This document shows, in pieces, positions 22,800-34,428 of a stretch of 64,000 bases of DNA. Made by a program: the position numbers and the translations under genes. Each line of letters begins with the position of its first letter. The first letter of the stretch is position 1. Source of the DNA: Lithobates sylvaticus (Eukaryota; Chordata; Amphibia; Anura; Ranidae); NCBI GenBank assembly GCA_028564925.1, contig CM053031.1, forward strand, positions 163,631,226 through 163,695,225, given 5' to 3'. Under the pieces are notes generated by a model that had not been told where the DNA came from, ran no database searches, and saw only the letters and a program-made list of their open reading frames with translations.

Positions 22800-23840
22800 A
22801 TATGCACAATTGCTAGGTTGTTTGGTTTTCAGGAATGGGGGAGAGGGTGAACCCTGAGTGCCTCCTGTAGGATTCGACTGCGGTAGGGGTGCTGTGTGCT
22901 CGTTTTATGATATTGTGGATATAATAGATTTCAGGCGGGAAACAAGGTATTATCAGATCTAATGAGGGGTGTGGGAGGAGAATTTGGGGAAGGCAGAGGT
23001 GAAATTCTGAAGTGTTTCCAGCATGCCCACGTTTTCTCATATTTGGTCATGTCATCTTTGGCCTGGGGTATGAGATTTTCCATCTCTGCAAATTTATCAG
23101 TTTGTCGCAACCATTCTGCAACGGTGGGGGGTGTGGTACTTCTCCAGTGGAGTTGGAATGCATTGATGAGGTGTATTGTGAGATTTTTTTATAGGTTTGT
23201 GAGGGAGTGGAGGTATGGTGTAGTAAACATTGTGCGGGAGTGAAGTCCGGGGTAAAGGTCATTATTTGGGAGATGAGGCTCTGTATTTCTACCCAAAATT
23301 GCTGTATTAGCGGGAACTCCCACCAGATGTGGAGCAGTGTGCCCTTGGCTGCGTTGCATCTCCAGCACAGTGGAGGGAGGCTAGGGTGGAACTTGTGAAT
23401 CCTCTCAGGAGTTCTGTACCAACTGGAGAAGATCTTGTATCTATTCTCTTGAGTAGAGACACTAAGAGAGCCCATGTGCATGTGGTTGTATATGCATTCC
23501 CATTCTTTAGTGGATAGGTCCATGTTGAGTTCTGATTCCCAGCGTAGGACCATTTGGTCTTTTTTAATGTCCCATTTTGAGAAGAGGAGTGCATAGACCA
23601 TTGAGATTACATGTCTTTGGGGTTCCTCACAATGGCAAAGGGTTTTCGAATGGTGTGTAGTCCAAGTGCCATTGTGTTGGGTTTATGATTTTGAAAGAAG
23701 TGTCTAAGTTGTAGGAATTTAAAAAAGGGAATGTGGTATTCTGGGACTGTCATGGACATTTCGTGGTGTGTCAAGAGTTTCCCGTTCGAAAAGAAGTGTG
23801 TTATATGTTTTAAGCAAGCCATAGATGATGCAATTTTCTT
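22800..23840 (-). mobile_element. 5'-truncated L1 ORF2 C-terminal fragment
   Basis: The minus strand encodes the end of an L1 ORF2 different from the one at 11685-15493: FFKFLQLRHFFQ (near 23700), KWDIKKDQMVLRWESEL, IFSSWYRTPERIHKFHP, then CWRCNAAKGTLLHIWWEFP, the usual LINE Cys/His motif. One frame break lies near 23605. Older than the full-length L1 by divergence and decay. Confidence 0.8.
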
Positions 23841-24110
23841 ACCTTCAACAGGTTGCATGAAGGAAAATTGCTCAATTCCCCCAATTTTACATTTACAAAC
23901 ACAGAACTGGCATTTACAATGCTTTGACCAATATTCCAGCAAAGCTAAATCAAGTTTTATGTTCTAGACCTCTCCAGGAACATCAACCCTACTGCACACC
24001 TTTATGTCATCAGCAAAACATACCTTAGCCACAAGCCCTTAGTTCTATTACTAACAAACAGATTAAATAGATTAAGAATAGAGCCTTGTGGTACACACTA
24101 GTGTCTGGTG
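23841..24110 (-). mobile_element. CR1/L2-group LINE reverse transcriptase fragment
   Basis: Minus-strand pieces AKVCFADDIKV (catalytic FADD) and LALLEYWSKHCKCQF fit the palm region of a CR1/L2-type reverse transcriptase. The fragment is short and shifted in frame, and abuts the L1 fragment. Confidence 0.6.
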
Positions 24111-25232
24111 GGAGCCACCACAGGCTGCAATTGTGGTCAGGAGCATGGCAGGGGATGGCTGTACTAGGATACCCAGAGGGAGAGGAGGAAGATCTGGTGA
24201 AGCAAAGTGCCTCCTAAGGGAACCAGTGCACAGATTGCCTCTGACTGAAGCATTGGCGCCACAGGCCTAAGGTGCGAGATGCTGTGACAAGTCTGAAAGA
24301 TCGATCGCTCATGTGCCACCCTATGGATGCAGAGCCATAGTCTGTTCTGCAGAGCATGTGCTTGCGCAAACTACACTGGGGTAACTACCATCAGTGCCAC
24401 ACTATGGTAGAATTGACAGCTCCTGAATTGGTTGACCCTTTAGAAGTACCAGTACTGGAAACACAACCTCCACCTCTTCCTGTTTGATGTGAGCGCCAAG
24501 ATGTTGATGGGATGTTTGTTTTCCGCTCATGATCAAGTTCCCTGAATGGTCAAGGACTGGTAGACTCTAACCCAGCCTGACAGACCAAAACTCTCATGGC
24601 GCAAATATGACTACCAGTGAAAGGACAGCAAGCCAGCACTGCGACAAGTGTTTCCACTACACCCAAATAATCAATATTCAGTGCTGTGTTGTAAAAAGTG
24701 TATATGCAACAAAACATATAATGAAGTGTATTTAACAGAGTATTAAACTCAAAATCAACCTTTCTATTGCAGCTTACCGATTAATTACGTGTTCTTTAAG
24801 CTCTTTTTTTCTATTTTTGTCTAGTGATCCAGCCAGTATGTCTTTTAAAAGAACAAGCCCACTTCTAAACGCATCAATTTACACGGATGGGACAAACAAT
24901 TTAACAATGGCAGGTGTGCTTACAACAATCGGTTTAATGTAAAACCTTTATTCCGAAAGGAAAATTGGTTTGCTTTAACTACTTATTATTAAGTTGAGCT
25001 GGAGTTGAGCTTCAATTTGTTAGTATCTTTAAAACTGCTAGTACATCCTCAGACTGACAATGCTGCTTTCCAAATGTGCCCCTGTGCTCCTTCATCCAAA
25101 ATGGGGTTTGGCCCAATTCTTTTACTGGTCAGATCACTAGGTGAAAAACAGAAGATAAAAAGCCTAAAAAAGTAAACAAATGCAGACACCACATTTAATC
25201 ACTGTTAAGCTGCAATACATCATATTTTGGGC
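24111..25232. other. no feature recognised
   Basis: No gene or classifiable repeat found on either strand. Open frames are short and lack any recognisable motif. Confidence 0.4.
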
Positions 25233-25594
25233 TTAAAGTGATTGTAAACCTTTACAAACCACTTTGATTTACAGGTAAGCCTAGATTAAGGCTAACCTGT
25301 AGGTCCAAGAAATATCTCCTAAACCTACACGGTTTAGGAGATATTTGCCAAAAGACAGGCACCGCTGTGGGAGTGATGTCATTGCGGCTCCGTTGAATGA
25401 CGGCACTGGTGCAGCGAGACCCACCAAGAAGATGGAGGCTCCGTATACAAGGGGACAGCGGTGACTTCGCTGGCTCCTGTGTCAGGTAAGTGACACATAA
25501 TGGACTACTATGCGATGCATAGTAGTCCATTATGCTTTACCTTTGCAGGGAAACAGAGAGGAAGTAAACCCATCAGGGTTTACTTCCTCTTTAA
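25233..25594. mobile_element. TTAA-flanked miniature element, copy 1
   Basis: Bracketed by TTAA at 25233-25236 and 25591-25594. It starts AGTGATTGTAAACC and ends GGTTTACTTCCTCT. The order AGGTAAGCCTAGATTAAGG, TTTAGGAGATATTTGC, CAGGTAAGTGACA, palindrome, GAGGAAGTAAACCC recurs at 27862-28289 and 60985-61440. The transposon superfamily is uncertain. Confidence 0.75.
25496..25534. repeat. 39-bp perfect palindrome in the TTAA element
   Basis: Arms of 18 bp (CATAATGGACTACTATGC / GCATAGTAGTCCATTATG) around a 3-base loop GAT. The same hairpin with different but matching arms occurs at 28196-28234 and 61332-61370. Confidence 0.9.
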
Positions 25595-25734
25595 TACTGC
25601 TTTAACACATTCAGTGTCAAAAATGTGAACACAAACTTAAAATATCTTAATGATGTTAACACATTTCCAATACATAAATTAGATATACGTGTGCAAAAAA
25701 ACACTCTCAATCATCTGTACATATAAATTTGAAA

Positions 25735-25978
25735 ACAATGAAGAGATATAAAAAGTGTCCCAATAACAGGGCTATTAGCCATTAGATCCAGATTTAAAAA
25801 GTGGAAGTCCATTAATAACAAAATCAGTTCCAAGTGAACAAGCAAATGGGATTTCATAATTTGCCACATCACGAATGTTAATTCTCCATTCATTAGCACT
25901 CTTTTCAAGTGTAAGAATATCCACCCCGTGCCACACTTGTCTGCTCACCTTAATAAAACTACCTCTTAGGTAATGCAG
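25735..25978 (-). other. exon-like open stretch, unidentified
   Basis: The minus strand reads VWHGVDILTLEKSANEWR, then INIRDVANYEIPFACSLGTD and FVINGLPLFKSGSNG before a stop near 25784. Composition is protein-like rather than repeat-like. I do not recognise the family and it is not USP7. A potential donor (AAGGTGAGC) lies inside. About 41 bases of it (TTTCATAATTTGCCAC ... GAATGTTAATTCTCCATT) recur at 27551-27591 inside a DNA transposon, so it may be transposon sequence or a captured host exon. Confidence 0.3.
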
Positions 25979-26153
25979 TCTTAGAGCAGGGGTAGGCAAC
26001 CTCAGCCCTCCAGCTGTGGTGAAACTACTAGTCACATGAGACATTGCAAGACCCTGACAATCACAGGCATGACTCTTAGAGGCAGAGAGGCATGATAGGA
26101 TTTGTAGTTTCACCACAGCTGGAGTGCCGAGGTTACCTACCTCTGTCTTAGAG
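25979..26153. mobile_element. hAT miniature element with 8-bp target duplication
   Basis: The element at 25987-26145 has inverted ends (CAGGGGTAGGCAACCTC / GAGGTTACCTACCTCTG) and a strong internal inverted repeat (CAGCTGTGGTGAAACTAC / GTAGTTTCACCACAGCTG). It is flanked by perfect TCTTAGAG duplications at 25979-25986 and 26146-26153. The 8-bp duplication and CA...TG ends define hAT. Confidence 0.93.
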
Positions 26154-26199
26154 GCTTGTTTCCCATAACTGGTTAAACTAGCAATATAATCACCCCACT

Positions 26200-26545
26200 G
26201 GTTCACATGGGGACAGATCCGAAATGATCCGCCCCGTGAACATCCGCTTGCTCAGCGGGGATTGCTCCGTGAATCCCCGCTGAGCCGGCGGATGAAAGAC
26301 AGTGTGCAGGGACCGCCCTGTCAGATCTCCGCTCTCCTTTATGGGGGATTGGATGAACACGGACCGTCTGTCATTGTTCATCCGCTCTGCAGAATCGGAC
26401 CATAGCGGAGACGGGTGATATCGGGTTTTAGAGGATATTCATCCGCTGACACCCTCTATCCCATAGGGATGCATGCATGTCCGTATTTCATCCGAAAACG
26501 GATGGATGAAATACGGACATACGGTCTGCATGTGTGAAAGGGGCC
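26200..26545. mobile_element. PIF/Harbinger-like miniature element
   Basis: GC-balanced noncoding DNA full of ATCCGC/GCGGAT words, ending GTGTGAAAGGGGCC then TAA, as at the right end of 61653-62022. An internal inverted repeat (GTCCGTATTTCATCCG / CGGATGGATGAAATACGGAC) lies at about 26480-26520. The left end is not certain. Confidence 0.55.
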
Positions 26546-26548
26546 TAA

Positions 26549-27860
26549 GCCTCGTACACACGATCAGATTGTTGGCCAACAAAACGGTGGACTTTTGTCT
26601 GAAGGGCGTTGGCCCAAACTAGTCTTGCATACACAATTGTTGGCCAACAATCACAAACCTAGTAACGTACCACATGGGTTTTCAGCTCTTTAGCGCCACC
26701 CGTTGGGCTCCTTCTGCTAAATATGTCTGGGCCCCTTTCTTGTGTGATGAGACATGAAACAGGGAAGCAGAACCCATGGCATAATTAATGATATGCAATG
26801 ATGTAAAATGTACACCCCTGTATTGACCACCCCCTTTGATCCCTATTATGATTGGCTAATGACTTATACAAGTTGTATACCCACCCAGAATTAAATCAGA
26901 TAGCTTTGAACATTTAGACTTAGCTTCTTGATGAACGCAAGACATGACTGCAATCTCCTTTGTACTGAGAGGGTCCTGTGAGTGTGGTAATTGCTGTGAT
27001 TATACCTAGCTGGTCTTGTCAGCTATATAAAAATGCTGTTGGATTCCACTTCAACATATTATTTATTATTGGCCTTGGAGTTATTGCTTTGACATTTTTT
27101 GTTTGAATAATGATTATATATATTTTCGGATGCATAGTAGAATGCCCTTTTTGGTTAAGTTCTAATGGCAGATAACATATCTAATTGTGTTTTTTTTTTA
27201 CGCACAATAAAAAAAATTGTGTAGACTACTACTTGGCTATGTGTTTTATTTCAAATGACAGTTTGGGAGTAGGCAGTTACATTTAAAAAAAATACAATGT
27301 AAAAATTTACAAGGGACACCAACGTAGTTGTATATTTGATCTTAAAAACTACGGGATAATGATGTTGTGGTAACTTGCCCAAAAAGATAAAAATAAAAAA
27401 TAAAAATAAATAATAATAATAACAATAACAATAACAATATCACTAGAGAAAAAAAAAAAGGCTTTGAAAATACGTTTGCAATAATTCCATCAGTATCACC
27501 AGCAAAGCAGCTTCATTATCCCAAAGAAGAGAATGTGCACTGCATTTCGAGATTTCATAATTTGCCACGCCACGAATGTTAATTCTCCATTACAAAACGC
27601 TAGTTTTACAAGACCAACCACTTCTGTCTAGTCCTTGCTTCAGAGAATGCGTGTTTGTACTTTGGACTTTTGTCCGGACTTGTGTACACACACTTGGAAA
27701 ATCCGACAGACATTTGTCCGCAGAAAATCAAAAACCTGCTATTCAACATTTGTCCACGCAAAATCCGACAATTGTGTAATGGAGCATACAAACGGTCGGA
27801 TTGTCCGCCAACAGTCTGTCACACATTTCCCGTTGAAAAATCCAATCGTGTGTAGGAGGC
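26549..27860. mobile_element. PIF/Harbinger-like element, noncoding
   Basis: Inverted ends GCCTCGTACACACGAT (26549) and ATCGTGTGTAGGAGGC (ending 27860). TAA precedes the left end and is shared with the end of the previous element. No transposase is seen. An imperfect echo of the exon-like stretch lies at 27551-27591. AT-rich simple sequence occupies 27380-27440. Confidence 0.65.
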
Positions 27861-27861
27861 T

Positions 27862-28289
27862 TTAAAGTGGTAGTAAACTCTGTACTACCACTTGTACCTA
27901 CAGGTCAAATAAGGCTGACCTGTAGGTATTGTGAATATAGCCTGAGCTTGCACTGTTTAGGAGATATTCAGAGTGCATGCAGCCGATGACCTCATCGGCG
28001 CATGCGCTCTGAAGGAACGGCTTACAGTGTCAGACCTACAAAATCCGCGCTGGAAACGGCAACTCCCACGCAGGAGTCATCGCGGCTCCAGCCAATTAGT
28101 CAAAGCTCGCAAACCCAGAAGACACAGAGGGGGAACACGTGTCAGCCCTCTTAGTGGTGACTTTACAGCGCTGGGGGGCTTTGTTCAAAGTATTTCATAA
28201 TGTGCTAGAATGTGATGCATTTTAGCACATTATGCCATTGCCTTGCAGGGTTTTTTTTTTTGGATATCAGCGGTTTACAACCGCTTTAA
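27862..28289. mobile_element. TTAA-flanked miniature element, copy 2
   Basis: TTAA at 27862-27865 and 28286-28289, with ends AGTGGTAGTAAACTC and GCGGTTTACAACCGCT. It carries the family's 39-bp hairpin at 28196-28234 (one arm mismatch) and the TTTAGGAGATATTCAG block. Confidence 0.75.
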
Positions 28290-29089
28290 GACAGAGGCTC
28301 TGGCTATATAGTCTTTTTCGTGTGAATAAATACGTACAAAAGAGAACAGTATAGTGCTCACTGTATTCTTTATTGTGAGAGCATAAAGAGACGTTAAACA
28401 CTCAAAAAGAGATGGACTTTCTGCACAAATCACAACCCACAAAGCAGTATTGCAAAGAAATGACACAAAGCATGACTCATACCTAGTGAGTAATTCTTGA
28501 CTACAGCTCCTAGGCTACTCACAGTGGGAGGACATGGGCACAAGAACGCTGCCTTATCTATAGCGTAATATAGGACTTCATTCTCGAGCAGAATTTTGAA
28601 TAGAACAAACATCTTCAATAGGTACAGGTTTGTTTAGGATAGGGACAATAGGAACAACCCACAGGAATAACCCCATTTGCAAACTTCTTTTCACTGGCTA
28701 GAGTTCAGCAATTGAAACAACTGTCATACTTTATGTTCCATCTGTTCATGAACAGGGATCAGTTTGTGAGTTTTTGCTGGACTGTGCCCAAAAGGAACAT
28801 GCCAAGATTAAGAAAGGGTCAAGATGCACAGTGCCAAGGCTTTTGTGGACAGATGAAATGAGCTCTTCAACATTAACAAATATGTTGTGCGGAGCTCCCT
28901 CCTCAATATGACAGCAGGGCGGGGAGAGAAGTCTCCCATGGCTTCCTCTTACACTGCCTCAACGTACTTTCATGACTCTGCATCATCTAGGACTGGCATA
29001 TCAGGGTCAGATTCTGGTTGAGAAACGAGAGTAGAAGGTGGGTGTTTCTGACCCCAGGACAAAGATGGATGCATTGAGTCTTTAATCTT
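28290..29089. other. no feature recognised
   Basis: No gene supported. A phrase near 28850 resembles a transposase reading (LLWTDEMSSS) but is too short to classify. Confidence 0.35.
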
Positions 29090-30684
29090 TCCCAAGATGT
29101 GAAAAATAGGATTTTTGACTTACAGTAAAATCTGTTTCTCAGTTCTTTGACAGACAGAGCCTTCTTTATTCAGAACCATAGGGTTATATCGCTCCCTACA
29201 GCAGTAGGATACTGAGTCTTTATCAGTGGACCCTGAGGGACAAAAAAAAAAAAAACTGTGCTGAGAAGGACCATGCTTGCAATGTGGCTCATTCCCCTTT
29301 TTTGACTGTGAAAGAAAAGAACTTTCCCCCGTGACACTCTTAATGATATCATCCAGAGTGGCCCCAAACAAATGATCGCCTTGAAAAGGCAGATCAGCTA
29401 CGGCTTTTTTAGAGGCCTGGTCCACAGTCCAACACTTCAGCCACAATACCCACCAAAGTATTACCTCTGAAACAGACAGCTTAGAAAGCAAGGGAGCTGC
29501 GTTTAAAGAGGCATCGCAGAAAAACTGTAGCCTGTGGACCATCTGGTCCACCAATTTATTTAAGGCAGGAGGAAACTGATCACCCTCCAGATGACGGCGC
29601 AACAGCTCCGCCCAATGTCAGCGTTTGAGACACCAGGGCAATAGCCAGGACTGGCCGAAGTACCGAACCCGCAATAGTAAACAGTGCGGCTCGGACTCTG
29701 CCTTCCTGTGAGCCGGTTCTTCAACCGGAATCATGGTGGCTTTGTTCAAATCGAGAGACCACAGGTGAGTCATCCACTTCCTTTAAAAAGGATAACGCAC
29801 AGAGAAGCACTTTGGGACAGCAAAAGGGAAGTTTTGGACGCTCCCAATCCTTAGACAAATGTGTCAAAAAAGGAAGCATAAGGGAACACATTTGCCGCGT
29901 GAGAAGGCTTGTGAATGCCAAAAGGGACCGGCACCTCCACCGCGGCTACATCCTCCATTTTTAACATTTCCCGCAAAGATGCCAGCAGTGCATCCACCAG
30001 CGCCTTCTCATGCCCAGCCACCGGGGCAGAGGAATCATCCTCACTATCCGAAAAATCTAGGAGCAGCCGCAGGGTGAGCCGTGTCCACAGCTGCCGAAAG
30101 ATTGAGGATTTGACGAGACAGATGAAGCAGGGGACGCTTCTTGCTAGTCTGCCGCCCAAGAGCCACCTACACCCAGGACACAAAGGACTCCAGGGCAGCT
30201 GTCAGTGCGTCAACAGATGTCTGGGACCCAGAGGGACCTGCAGCCAAATGGGGAAACATGCTCCTGAGACTCAATAGGAGAAGAGACACCCCCCCCCCCC
30301 ACGCCAAGAGAGACCACTGAAAAAGGGACACCCCCCACGGTAGCGGTACCTGAACACCTGAACACCAGGACACCCCACTGCCTGCAGCAGAGAGGAAGGG
30401 ACCCCACCAGACTAACCAGGTGTCAGCCCTGGGATAAAAAGGAGGCGCTTCCATCTGTCTGGGCTACACAGTAATGGCTGCCGCTGCCCGAGCACAAAAA
30501 ATAAAAAACACCAAATAATGGCCGCCGAGCTACACAAACATGGCCGCCAGCAGGCACTAGGGGGGGGAAACGCCGGCTATGGCAAAATGGCCGCAATACA
30601 CGAGGCAGACACAAACCCCAGGAAAGCCCCTGAAAGAGGGAGGATCCGGGCACCAGCAGGGAACTAGGTCCTGACTAGGCAGAC
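29090..30684 (-). mobile_element. DIRS-type gag-region fragment, broken
   Basis: The minus strand contains LPFQGDHLFGATLDDIIKSV, the counterpart of the VPFTGDLIFGAELETTLERT segment in DIRS B, followed rightward by acidic and low-complexity gag-like sequence. The left edge resembles a DIRS terminal area (GATTTTTGACTTACAGTAAA). It ends where the satellite begins. Fossil, older than DIRS B, with many breaks. Confidence 0.6.
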
Positions 30685-32690
30685 TTATGGCCCCCGACCG
30701 AGGAAGCGCGCTTATGGCCCCCGACCGAGGAAGCGCGCTTATGGCCCCCGACCGAGGAAGCGCGCTTATGGCCCCCGACCGAGGAAGCGCGCTTATGGCC
30801 CCCGACCGAGGAAGCGCGCTTATGGCCCCCGACCGAGGAAGCGCGCTTATGGCCCCCGACCGAGGAAGCGCGCTTATGGCCCCCGACCGAGGAAGCGCGC
30901 TTATGGCCCCCGACCGAGGAAGCGCGCTTATGGCCCCCGACCGAGGAAGCGCGCTTATGGCCCCCGACCGAGGAAGCGCGCTTATGGCCCCCGACCGAGG
31001 AAGCGCGCTTATGGCCCCCGACCGAGGAAGCGCGCTTATGGCCCCCGACCGAGGAAGCGCGCTTATGGCCCCCGACCGAGGAAGCGCGCTTATGGCCCCC
31101 GACCGAGGAAGCGCGCTTATGGCCCCCGACCGAGGAAGCGCGCTTATGGCCCCCGACCGAGGAAGCGCGCTTATGGCCCCCGACCGAGGAAGCGCGCTTA
31201 TGGCCCCCCGACCGAGGAAGCGCGCTTATGGCCCCCGACCGAGGAAGCGCGCTTATGGCCCCCGACCGAGGAAGCGCGCTTATGGCCCCCCGACCGAGGA
31301 AGCGCGCTTATGGCCCCCCGACCGAGGAAGCGCGCTTATGGCCCCCCGACCGAGGAAGCGCGCTTATGGCCCCCCGACCGAGGAAGCGCGCTTATGGCCC
31401 CCCGACCGAGGAAGCGCGCTTATGGCCCCCCGACCGAGGAAGCGCGCTTATGGCCCCCCGACCGAGGAAGCGCGCTTATGGCCCCCCGACCGAGGAAGCG
31501 CGCTTATGGCCCCCCGACCGAGGAAGCGCGCTTATGGCCCCCCGACCGAGGAAGCGCGCTTATGGCCCCCCGACCGAGGAAGCGCGCTTATGGCCCCCCG
31601 ACCGAGGAAGCGCGCTTATGGCCCCCCGACCGAGGAAGCGCGCTTATGGCCCCCCGACCGAGGAAGCGCGCTTATGGCCCCCCGACCGAGGAAGCGCGCT
31701 TATGGCCCCCCGACCGAGGAAGCGCGCTTATGGCCCCCCGACCGAGGAAGCGCGCTTATGGCCCCCCGACCGAGGAAGCGCGCTTATGGCCCCCCGACCG
31801 AGGAAGCGCGCTTATGGCCCCCCGACCGAGGAAGCGCGCTTATGGCCCCCCGACCGAGGAAGCGCGCTTATGGCCCCCCGACCGAGGAAGCGCGCTTATG
31901 GCCCCCCGACCGAGGAAGCGCGCTTATGGCCCCCCGACCGAGGAAGCGCGCTTATGGCCCCCCGACCGAGGAAGCGCGCTTATGGCCCCCCGACCGAGGA
32001 AGCGCGCTTATGGCCCCCCGACCGAGGAAGCGCGCTTATGGCCCCCCGACCGAGGAAGCGCGCTTATGGCCCCCCGACCGAGGAAGCGCGCTTATGGCCC
32101 CCCGACCGAGGAAGCGCGCTTATGGCCCCCCGACCGAGGAAGCGCGCTTATGGCCCCCCGACCGAGGAAGCGCGCTTATGGCCCCCCGACCGAGGAAGCG
32201 CGCTTATGGCCCCCCGACCGAGGAAGCGCGCTTATGGCCCCCCGACCGAGGAAGCGCGCTTATGGCCCCCCGACCGAGGAAGCGCGCTTATGGCCCCCCG
32301 ACCGAGGAAGCGCGCTTATGGCCCCCCGACCGAGGAGGCGCGCTTATGGCCCCCGACCGAGGAGGCGCGCTTATGGCCCCCGACCGAGGAGGCGCGCTTA
32401 TGGCCCCCGACCGAGGAGGCGCGCTTATGGCCCCGACCGAGGAAGCGCGCTTATGGCCCCGACCGAGGAAGCGCGCTTATGGCCCCGACCGAGGAAGCGC
32501 GCTTATGGCCCCGACCGAGGAAGAGCGCTTATGGCCCCGACCGAGGAAGCGCGCTTATGGCCCCGACCGAGGAAGCGCGCTTATGGCCCCGACCGAGGAA
32601 GCGCGCTTATGGCCCCGACCGAGGAAGCGCGCTTATGGCCCCGAACAAGGAAGTGCTTATGGCCCCGAACAAGGAATCGATTTTTCCCTT
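30685..32690. repeat. GC-rich satellite, 26/27/28-bp units in blocks
   Basis: About 73 tandem copies of TTATGG-C(n)-GACCGAGGAAGCGCGC. From left to right: 19 units of 27 bp (five C) from 30685; one 28-mer; two 27-mers; 38 units of 28 bp (six C) from 31280; three 27-mers with GGAGG in place of GGAAG; eight 26-mers (four C) from 32425; then two decayed units. Within blocks the copies are essentially identical. Each unit has four CpG sites. Because 27 is divisible by 3, long open frames arise without meaning. Confidence 0.97.
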
Positions 32691-33118
32691 TGCAGAATGA
32701 CTGTTAACCTGCACCCTGTGGCTAAGTCAACGCGTTGCACCAAGTGCACAGCTGAGCACCCTACGAAGGGTTTAGTGTCAAAAGCAACATTACAGACCAT
32801 TCCCACAGCATGGGCCTTGATACAGTTCCAAGGTTTGACCAAGGTTGCACCAATCTGGATACACTGCTTCTGTGCTGGCATTAGAAGACAGTGAGGCTTA
32901 ACTGAAGAGTTGCAAGAATAACTAAAACAAAAAACAAAAAATAGTGAAGGGTATTTCTCCATGAAAGAGAAGAGGACCATCACCGTCCGATAATAGCAAC
33001 AAAAAAACCCCAGAGGATAGTGGGTAGGGATGTTATACAGTCTACTTCTCCTGTAGGTGGCAGTATAACCAGAGGTGAAAGACTTCCTGTGCCCTTAAAA
33101 GTAAAGTGACCATTTCAA
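32691..33118. other. no gene recognised after the satellite
   Basis: The open frame leaving the satellite runs into this region to 32894 but has no recognisable domain. A CTTTGCAG acceptor-like word lies at 32688-32695. Nothing firmer can be said. Confidence 0.35.
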
Positions 33119-33276
33119 TTAAAGTGATTGTAAAGTCTTTTCTATAAAAAAAATAAAGATGTCATACTTGCCTGCGCTATGCAGTGATTTTGCACAGAGC
33201 AGCCTTAGCCAATGGCACCGCTGCCATGTCTCAGCCAATCAAGATAAAATATCTACTGCCTTTACAACCCCTTTAA
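33119..33276. mobile_element. short TTAA-flanked miniature element
   Basis: TTAA at 33119-33122 and 33273-33276, with ends AGTGATTGTAAAG and CTTTACAACCCCT. It belongs with the 25233 and 60985 families by its ends. Confidence 0.65.
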
Positions 33277-33470
33277 CCACTTCTGGACCGCCCACTGTGT
33301 AGCTAGCCGCCATAACCCAGGTATTTTTTTTTTTTTATAGAGTGGGCGACCCAGTTTCGCATAAAAGTGGTCACAGCGGCAAATTCGCCCCTGGATCATT
33401 TTTATGGGCAGCGGAAGAGGTTACCATTTTCACTTTAACACTGCATAAAATGCAAAAGCATTCTGAAAGG
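33273..33470 (+). mobile_element. piggyBac-type miniature element, left end only
   Basis: Starts TTAACCACTTCTGGACCGCC, the piggyBac-type end, using the same TTAA that closes the previous element. It fades after about 190 bases with no matching right end. Confidence 0.5.
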
Positions 33471-34090
33471 CATTATTCCACATGTACGTTGTGAAGATTT
33501 AGAAGTGAACCATAAAAAGATGTTCAGGTTTGTCTGCCTTAATAACTTTGCAGAATTGAACACAATTTTACATTAATTTTAAATGATTAAAATAGAATAG
33601 GCAAAACTTTTCTCCATTGGAGAGAGTAAGAGAGGGTTATAACCCCTGTACATTTTTTTGTTAACTCTGTCCCATTGGGGGAGGTTTCCCTTCACTTCTT
33701 GTCCCATAGCAAAGACAGGAAGGCAGAGGAAAATCCTGTAAATAAGGGAGTCTCTCAAGGACACCCAGGTCACTAGAACTAGTGTCCCCATTGCAACATT
33801 CCCCTTGTATTACTGTTCATAACCTAGCATAACCCCATGCTAGGTTATGCTAGCTATACCCATGGTGAACCGCTTCGTCCCCCAGAAGATTTTACCCCCT
33901 TCCTGACCAGAGCACTTTTTGCGATATGGCACTGCGTCACTTTAACTGACAATTGCGCAGTCGTGCAACGTGGCACCCAAGCAAAAACATTTTCACACAA
34001 ATAGAGCTTTCTTTTGGTGGTATTTGATCACCTCTTTGGTTATTTTTAAAGCTATAAACAAAAAAAAAAAACAATTTTGAGAAAGATTTT

Positions 34091-34093
<3 letters not shown>

Positions 34094-34162
<69 letters not shown>
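34094..34162. repeat. (AT)n microsatellite
   Basis: About 34 uninterrupted TA repeats. Confidence 0.97.
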
Positions 34163-34165
<3 letters not shown>

Positions 34166-34428
34166 TCCCCTCACTATAGCCCAATATGTATTCTACATAT
34201 TTTTGGTTTCAAAATAAAATAAGATCGCAATAAGCATATATTCATTGGTTTGTGCAAAAGTTATAGCGTCTACAAAATAAGGGATAGATTTTATAGCATT
34301 TTTATTTTACTAGTAATGGTGGCAATCTGCGATTTTTATTGTGACTGCAACATTATGGCGGATCATTGGCATTAATACAGTGATCAGTGCGATTAAAAAT
34401 GCTAGGATTACTGTAAAAATGTCACGGG

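Noticed and set aside
25735-25978. Possible USP7 exon
   Set aside because: The reading does not match any part of USP7 I know and its phase does not follow the exon at 36364-36454.
30687-32894. A 735-codon open frame and two more long frames across the satellite
   Set aside because: They result from a stop-free tandem unit of 27 or 28 bases; the product is a pure repeat with no start context or domain.
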